A stretch of DNA of 64,000 nt, taken from NCBI RefSeq assembly GCF_030815955.1, contig NZ_JAUSXK010000001.1:992001-1056000 (forward strand). The letters run 5' to 3'. Positions 60,013 to 64,000 of the stretch are shown in pieces (the first letter of the stretch is position 1; each line of letters opens with the position of its first letter). Made by a program: the position numbers and the translations under genes. The DNA is from Microbacterium murale (lineage in GTDB: Bacteria; Actinomycetota; Actinomycetes; Actinomycetales; Microbacteriaceae). Under the pieces are notes generated by a model, which was not told where the DNA came from, did not search any database, and saw only the letters and a program-made list of their open reading frames with translations.

Positions 60013-61347
60013 ATGACTGACGTCGTCGCCGCAGACATCGACCGATCAGGACTCGATACCAAGGACCAGCGCCGCCGTGCCATCATCGGCAGTTCGGTCG
60101 GAACCATCATCGAGTGGTACGACTTCACGCTGTACGGGCTCGCTTCGGCACTGGTGTTCGCACCGCTGTTCTTCCCCGGCGCCGGCAGCCTCGCCGGCAC
60201 CCTCGGCGCGTTCGCGACCTTCGCGGTCGGCTTCGGCGCCCGACCGATCGGCGGCCTGATCTTCGCGCACTTCGGTGATCGGATCGGGCGCAAGGCGACT
60301 CTGCTCACGACCCTGCTGATGATGGGCCTGGCCACCACGCTCATCGGCTTGCTGCCGACGGGCGAGACGATCGGCATCTGGGCGCCGATCCTGCTGATCG
60401 TGCTGCGTCTGTTCCAGGGCGCGGGGGCCGGTGCGGAATTCGCCGGTGCCATGACGATGGCCAGCGAGTCCGCACCGACGAAGAACCGGGCCTTCGTCGC
60501 CGGGTTCCCCGGTTCCGCCGTATACGTGGGCATGGCGTTGGCCACGTGCTGCTTCGCGCTGGTGAGTCTGATGCCCAGCGACCTCTTCCTGGCATGGGGG
60601 TGGCGCATCCCCTTCGTCGCCAGCATCGCCATCGTCGCATTCGCCCTGTACTTCCGCCTTCGGGTGAAGGAGACGGCGGCGTTCGAGGCCGCCGAGCGCA
60701 AGGGCGAAGTGACGTCGGCACCGCTCGTCGAAGCCGTCCGCACGCATTGGCGGATCCTTCTCCCCGGCATGGCACTCTTCGTCTTCGCCCTGCCATGGGT
60801 CTACGTCGTGCAGACATACTCGCTGAACTACACGACCGGCACGCTCTCGGTCGACCCCACGCATGCGCTGATCGGGCTCGTGATCGCCGAACTGCTCACG
60901 ATCCCGGTCACGCTGCTGTGCGGACGACTCGCCGACCGCATCGGCCGCAAGCCCGTACTCATGACCGCCGCGATCTTCGGTGTCGTGTTCGCGTTCCCGA
61001 TGTTCCTGCTGTTCAACACCGAGAACTCGTGGTTGGTGGGTCTGTCGCTGATCCTCGGCCTCGCCGTGATCCAGGGCGGGACGATCGGGGTCAGCGCCGC
61101 GATGCTGGCCGAACTGTTCCCCACCCGGATGCGTTGGAGCGGTATCGCCATCTCGCGCGAGATCCCCGCGGCACTCGTCGGCGGCACGGCGCCTCTCGTC
61201 GCGACCGCACTGGTCGCGGCCACCGGAGGATCACCGTGGCTCGTGGCCGGCTATCTCGTCGCACTCAGCCTGATCGGCATCATCGGCATCAGGTTCCTTC
61301 CGGAGACCCTCCGACGCGGCGTCGATGCGAGCGCTCTCCAGGACTGA
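60013..61347 (+). CDS. MHS-family MFS transporter (ProP/ShiA-like)
   Basis: A 444-residue metabolite:H+ symporter: SSVGTIIEWYDFTLYGLASALVFAPLFFP (MHS start), FGARPIGGLIFAHFGDRIGRKATLL, QGAGAGAEFAGAMTMASESAPTKNRAF, GRLADRIGRKPVLM, ELFPTRMRWSGIAISREIPAAL. Relatives carry shikimate, alpha-ketoglutarate, proline/betaine or citrate; the substrate is not evident. AAGGAGTG precedes ATG 60013. A palindromic array lies 55-107 bp upstream. Confidence 0.93.
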   Translation: MTDVVAADIDRSGLDTKDQRRRAIIGSSVGTIIEWYDFTLYGLASALVFAPLFFPGAGSLAGTLGAFATFAVGFGARPIGGLIFAHFGDRIGRKATLLTTLLMMGLATTLIGLLPTGETIGIWAPILLIVLRLFQGAGAGAEFAGAMTMASESAPTKNRAFVAGFPGSAVYVGMALATCCFALVSLMPSDLFLAWGWRIPFVASIAIVAFALYFRLRVKETAAFEAAERKGEVTSAPLVEAVRTHWRILLPGMALFVFALPWVYVVQTYSLNYTTGTLSVDPTHALIGLVIAELLTIPVTLLCGRLADRIGRKPVLMTAAIFGVVFAFPMFLLFNTENSWLVGLSLILGLAVIQGGTIGVSAAMLAELFPTRMRWSGIAISREIPAALVGGTAPLVATALVAATGGSPWLVAGYLVALSLIGIIGIRFLPETLRRGVDASALQD

Positions 61348-61377
61348 GGCAGAACGGGCCTGAACAGGATCAAGGAG

Positions 61378-62472
61378 CTAGAGACTCGGCCACTCGTCAG
61401 CAGCGTACGTCTCCGGGCGGGTGCCAGGATCTGGCAACACATCCTGAATGTCCCACGAGTCTCCCCACCACCATGGACTCTCGACGTCCACCTGGACGAA
61501 TCCTCCTTCATCGGTGCTGAGCTGGAGTTCGCGGCCGTCGGCGTCGACCAGTCGGCCGCCTTCCGTTGGCTTCCATCCCAGCGATTCGATCTGGGCGATG
61601 AGCGCGTCCCTGTCGAGTCCCGTGCCGGCCGTGTCGTGCGAGAAATCAGCATTGATGAGATAGCAGTCCATGTTCAGGGATCGGCATGCGTACGGATTGC
61701 GCTCGAGTCCGCCGAGCATGTGCCAGTCGTCGTCGGCGATCAGCGCGCGTATCTCTGAGACCGCCTGCTGGGTCTGTTCGTATCTTTCGGTCGCGAGCTC
61801 GGCCTGATCTTGCAGCGACCGAGAGTGCACCAGCCCGCTCGTCTCGGACGCAGCGTCCAGGTGGTTCGCCGTCGTGCCCACGCCGATGACGACGGTGACG
61901 GCGAAGAGCATCGGAACGAGGAAGGCAGAGCCCCACGAGATGATCCGCCATATGCCGACCGCCGTTGCCGGCAGCGGATGCAGCGTGCCTGCGAGCACGA
62001 GGAGCGCGACCCAGGAAAGCGCTCCGAGGATGCAGCAGCCGATGAACATCAGCCCCTGAAACCCGTCCGAGAGCGGGACGACGACCAGCGATTGCAACAG
62101 AGACGGAATCGTCGCCCCGTCAGTGGGTCCCGGGATGGTCAGCGGCGCGATGAACCAGCTCCACCCGTTCAGGAACAGCAACCAGACCATGGGACCGGGC
62201 GCCGTCGTGTGACCACGTTTGCGCAGGATGAGCCTCGGCAAAGACGCGAGCAGAGCGAAGACAGGCACGATGATCGGCGAGAGGACAGTGAGGAGAAGGG
62301 TCTCCCACCCGCCGCTGCCCAGCCAACCGTGGAAACAGAAGAAGATCGGGAGAAGCCAGTTCACCCACGGCCACGCGTCCCACACGAACGCGTGGATGCC
62401 GCGCTGTCTGACCGGACGCGGCTTCGGCAACGAGAACCGTGGCGCCACGGTCTCATTCGGCGGATTCGTCAT
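61378..62472 (-). CDS. multi-spanning membrane protein with extracytoplasmic C-terminal domain, unknown
   Basis: A 364-residue protein I cannot place. After about 35 cytoplasmic residues (FSLPKPRPVRQRGIH) there are five predicted helices at about residues 40-60, 65-85, 98-115, 130-165 and 180-205. A soluble domain of about 150 residues follows, including LATERYEQTQQAVSEIRALIADDDWHMLGGLERNPYACRSLNMDCYLINADFSHD with two Cys, and a Trp-rich segment VDVESPWWWGDSWDIQDVLPDPG. ATG 62472 follows GGGGGAGGGG; an ATG at 62511 is the alternative. It is separated from rocD by a strong terminator. Confidence 0.78.
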   Translation of the reverse strand: MTNPPNETVAPRFSLPKPRPVRQRGIHAFVWDAWPWVNWLLPIFFCFHGWLGSGGWETLLLTVLSPIIVPVFALLASLPRLILRKRGHTTAPGPMVWLLFLNGWSWFIAPLTIPGPTDGATIPSLLQSLVVVPLSDGFQGLMFIGCCILGALSWVALLVLAGTLHPLPATAVGIWRIISWGSAFLVPMLFAVTVVIGVGTTANHLDAASETSGLVHSRSLQDQAELATERYEQTQQAVSEIRALIADDDWHMLGGLERNPYACRSLNMDCYLINADFSHDTAGTGLDRDALIAQIESLGWKPTEGGRLVDADGRELQLSTDEGGFVQVDVESPWWWGDSWDIQDVLPDPGTRPETYAADEWPSL

Positions 62473-62529
62473 GTCCCCTCCCCCGGTCACGTTAGCGGGC
62501 ACCGAAGCCAACGAGCTTCAGCCACGACG

Positions 62530-62576
62530 AGACGAAGCGGGGTGGTCGGTCCAGGACCGACCACCCCGCTTCGTCT
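62530..62576 (-). terminator. rocD terminator, 23-bp near-perfect palindrome
   Basis: Arms 62530-62552 and 62554-62576 are exact inverted copies around a single base, starting 8 bp past the rocD stop. The stem is unusually long. It ends in CGTCGTGG without a U-tract on the minus strand. Confidence 0.7.
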
Positions 62577-62583
62577 CCTGCGG

Positions 62584-63783
62584 TCAGCCCTCGAGCACCA
62601 GCCGAAGCTGCTCGAGTGCCCAGTCGATCTCCGTGCTGCGGATGACGAGCGGCGGCGCGATGCGGATCGTCTGACCGTGCGTGTCCTTCACGAGCACGCC
62701 GCGCTCCATCAGCTTCTCGCTGATCGCGCGACCGGTGCCGCGTGCGGGGTCGATGTCGACTCCGGCCCACAGGCCTGCGACGCGAACGGCGGTGACGCCG
62801 TTGCCGATGAGCTTCTGCAGCCCCTCGTCGAGGTGCGCGCCGAGCGTGCGGGCCCGTTCCTGGAACTCGCCCGTCTCCAGCATCTCCACGACTCGCAGGC
62901 CGACGGCGGCTGCAAGCGGGTTGCCGCCGAACGTCGATCCGTGCTCGCCGGGGCGGATCACGCCCAGCACATCACGATCGCCGACGACAGCAGACACCGG
63001 GAGGATGCCGCCACCGAGCGCCTTGCCCAGGAGGTAGAGGTCGGGAACCACATCCTCACGGTCGCACGCGAACGTCGCGCCGACGCGGCCAAGGCCGGCC
63101 TGGATCTCGTCCGCGATGAACAGCACGTTCTTCTCGGTGCAGATCTCGCGAACGCGGGTGAGATAGCCCTCCGGCGGAATGATCACGCCCGCCTCTCCCT
63201 GGATGGGCTCGACGAGCACGGCCGCCGTCTCATCCGTGATGGCGGCGGCGATGGCGTCAGCGTCGCCGAACGGCACCGCGTCGAAACCGGGCGTGTAGGG
63301 TCCGAAGTCATCCCGGGCGGACTCGTCGTCGCTGAAGCTCACGATCGTCGTGGTGCGGCCGTGGAAGTTGCCGGCGGCGACGACGATGCGCGCCCTCTCC
63401 GGTGCGATGCCCTTGACCCGGTAGCCCCACGCGCGGGCGACCTTGATGCCGGTCTCGACCGCTTCGGCGCCGGTGTTCATCGGCAGGACGATCTCCTTGC
63501 CGCACAGTCGGGCGAGAGCGTCTGCGAACGGCTCGAGGCGGTCGCTCATGAACGCACGGCTCACGAGCGTCACGCGGTCGAGCTGCGCTTTCGCCGCGGC
63601 CACGAGATCCGGATGCCGGTGGCCGAAGTTCACTGCCGAGTACGCGGCGAGCAGGTCGAGGTAGCGCTTGCCTTCGGCGTCGGTGACCCAGGCCCCCTCA
63701 CCGGAGGCGATCGTGACGGGCAGCGGGCTGTAGTTCTGGGCGACGTGCGCCTCGGTGGCGACGGGACTGGTCGAAGCGGTCAT
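62584..63783 (-). CDS. rocD: ornithine-oxo-acid transaminase
   Basis: A PLP enzyme converting ornithine and 2-oxoglutarate to glutamate semialdehyde and glutamate in arginine/ornithine breakdown. The 399-residue class III aminotransferase has LDLLAAYSAVNFGHRHPDL, MNTGAEAVETGIKVARAWGY, GNFHGRTTTIVSFSDDESARDDFGPYTPGF, VLFIADEIQAGLGR, the PLP Lys in LLGKALGGGILPVSA, and GEHGSTFGGNPLAAA. The start ATG 63783 overlaps the stop of ddaH (ATGA), giving a two-step operon from methylarginine-type substrates to glutamate semialdehyde. Confidence 0.95.
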   Translation of the reverse strand: MTASTSPVATEAHVAQNYSPLPVTIASGEGAWVTDAEGKRYLDLLAAYSAVNFGHRHPDLVAAAKAQLDRVTLVSRAFMSDRLEPFADALARLCGKEIVLPMNTGAEAVETGIKVARAWGYRVKGIAPERARIVVAAGNFHGRTTTIVSFSDDESARDDFGPYTPGFDAVPFGDADAIAAAITDETAAVLVEPIQGEAGVIIPPEGYLTRVREICTEKNVLFIADEIQAGLGRVGATFACDREDVVPDLYLLGKALGGGILPVSAVVGDRDVLGVIRPGEHGSTFGGNPLAAAVGLRVVEMLETGEFQERARTLGAHLDEGLQKLIGNGVTAVRVAGLWAGVDIDPARGTGRAISEKLMERGVLVKDTHGQTIRIAPPLVIRSTEIDWALEQLRLVLEG

Positions 63784-64000
63784 CCGCTCACCTCCGCATC
63801 ATTCGCCGCGCGCAGTTCGAGCGTGCAGCACTTGATGCCGCCGCCGCCGAGCAGCAGTTCGGACAGGTCGACGGTGATGGGGTTGTAGCCGCGCTCGCGC
63901 AGCTGCTTCTCGAAGCCGGTGGCGCGGGGCGAGATGATCACGTTGTAGCCGTCGCTGGCAGAGTTCAGGCCGAACACGGCACCGTCCGCATCGGCGACGA
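63780..64000 (-). CDS. ddaH: dimethylarginine dimethylaminohydrolase-like (C-terminal part, cut by window edge)
   Basis: Only the last 73 residues are inside the window; the frame stays open to base 64000. The end reads VADADGAVFGLNSASDGYNV...FEKQLRERGYNPITVDLSELLLGGGGIKCCTLELR. LGGGGIKCCTLELR contains the catalytic Cys of dimethylargininase (DDAH), of the guanidino-group-modifying enzyme family that hydrolyses methylarginine to citrulline. Ornithine or arginine deiminase relatives are alternatives. Coupling to rocD by ATGA supports an arginine-breakdown role. Confidence 0.85.
   Translation of the reverse strand, partial: VADADGAVFGLNSASDGYNVIISPRATGFEKQLRERGYNPITVDLSELLLGGGGIKCCTLELRAANDAEVSG

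Noticed and set aside
61810-63888. A 692-codon plus-strand open frame opposite rocD and the membrane protein gene
   Set aside because: Antisense to rocD and ddaH, with Arg/Asp/Glu/His-rich low-complexity sequence typical of shadows.

Overview
The window reads as chromosomal DNA from a high-GC actinobacterium, most likely a Microbacterium or close Microbacteriaceae relative. The evidence is the strong G/C preference at third codon positions, frequent GTG starts and ATGA/GTGA gene overlaps, the constantly recurring strings GGATGCC/GGCATCC, and the gene families present (short actinobacterial ArgA, an AztABCD-type zinc system, DUF993, BCCT and MHS carriers). I see no prophage, insertion sequence, CRISPR array, tRNA or rRNA gene. 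Assignments rest on reading motifs and family resemblance; no searches were run.

Layout. 0.1-6.2 kb holds housekeeping genes: radA, an SseB-like protein, a short N-acetylglutamate synthase coupled to a secreted or membrane-anchored protein, and clpC. 6.3-12.2 kb is membrane-rich: an EamA exporter, a three-gene DUF2975-like/DUF2975-like/XRE module with its own operator array, a dicarboxylate or amino-acid symporter and a CPA1 Na+/H+ antiporter. 12.2-17.5 kb carries a MerR/HspR-like regulator divergent from hsp20 and a DUF2795 gene, then an LLM-class oxidoreductase, pheA and pgm.

17.5-28.7 kb is the most distinctive region. Nine minus-strand genes (Gfo/Idh oxidoreductase, DUF993, two xylose-isomerase-like TIM barrels, a LacI regulator, glycerate kinase, and an NMT1-type ABC transporter) sit next to a divergent gene that fuses a Gfo/Idh oxidoreductase to a DUF6807 domain. 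LacI-type operators sharing a GGAAA(G/A)CG core lie at the divergent promoter and in front of the ABC transporter. This suggests one regulon for uptake and oxidative breakdown of a sugar- or polyol-like compound that drains to glycerate. The substrate is unknown.

28.7-36.4 kb has a LacI-controlled galTK pair, an NCS2 purine/xanthine-type permease divergent from an 8-oxoguanine deaminase-like amidohydrolase with a hairpin-rich leader, and galE. 36.4-39.9 kb is a ROK-ChbG-GPH transporter operon. 40.0-47.4 kb is a polyamine-type ABC operon with a single-chain fused permease and a coupled adenosine-deaminase-family enzyme, divergent from a LacI regulator and an esterase with an apparent frameshift near its start. 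47.5-52.5 kb is a zinc ABC system around a Zur-like box, with two AztD-like proteins. 52.5-64 kb carries a solitary DNA methyltransferase, a lipoate ligase with its accessory domain first, a lipase-like hydrolase, cutC, a MarR-MFS efflux pair, a BCCT carrier, an MHS carrier, an unknown membrane protein, and the end of a ddaH-rocD methylarginine/ornithine operon.

Two themes cut across the window. Several genes have a TANNNT-like -10 hexamer 6-7 bp before the start codon and no Shine-Dalgarno, indicating leaderless mRNAs. Gene ends are often marked by long perfect hairpins.
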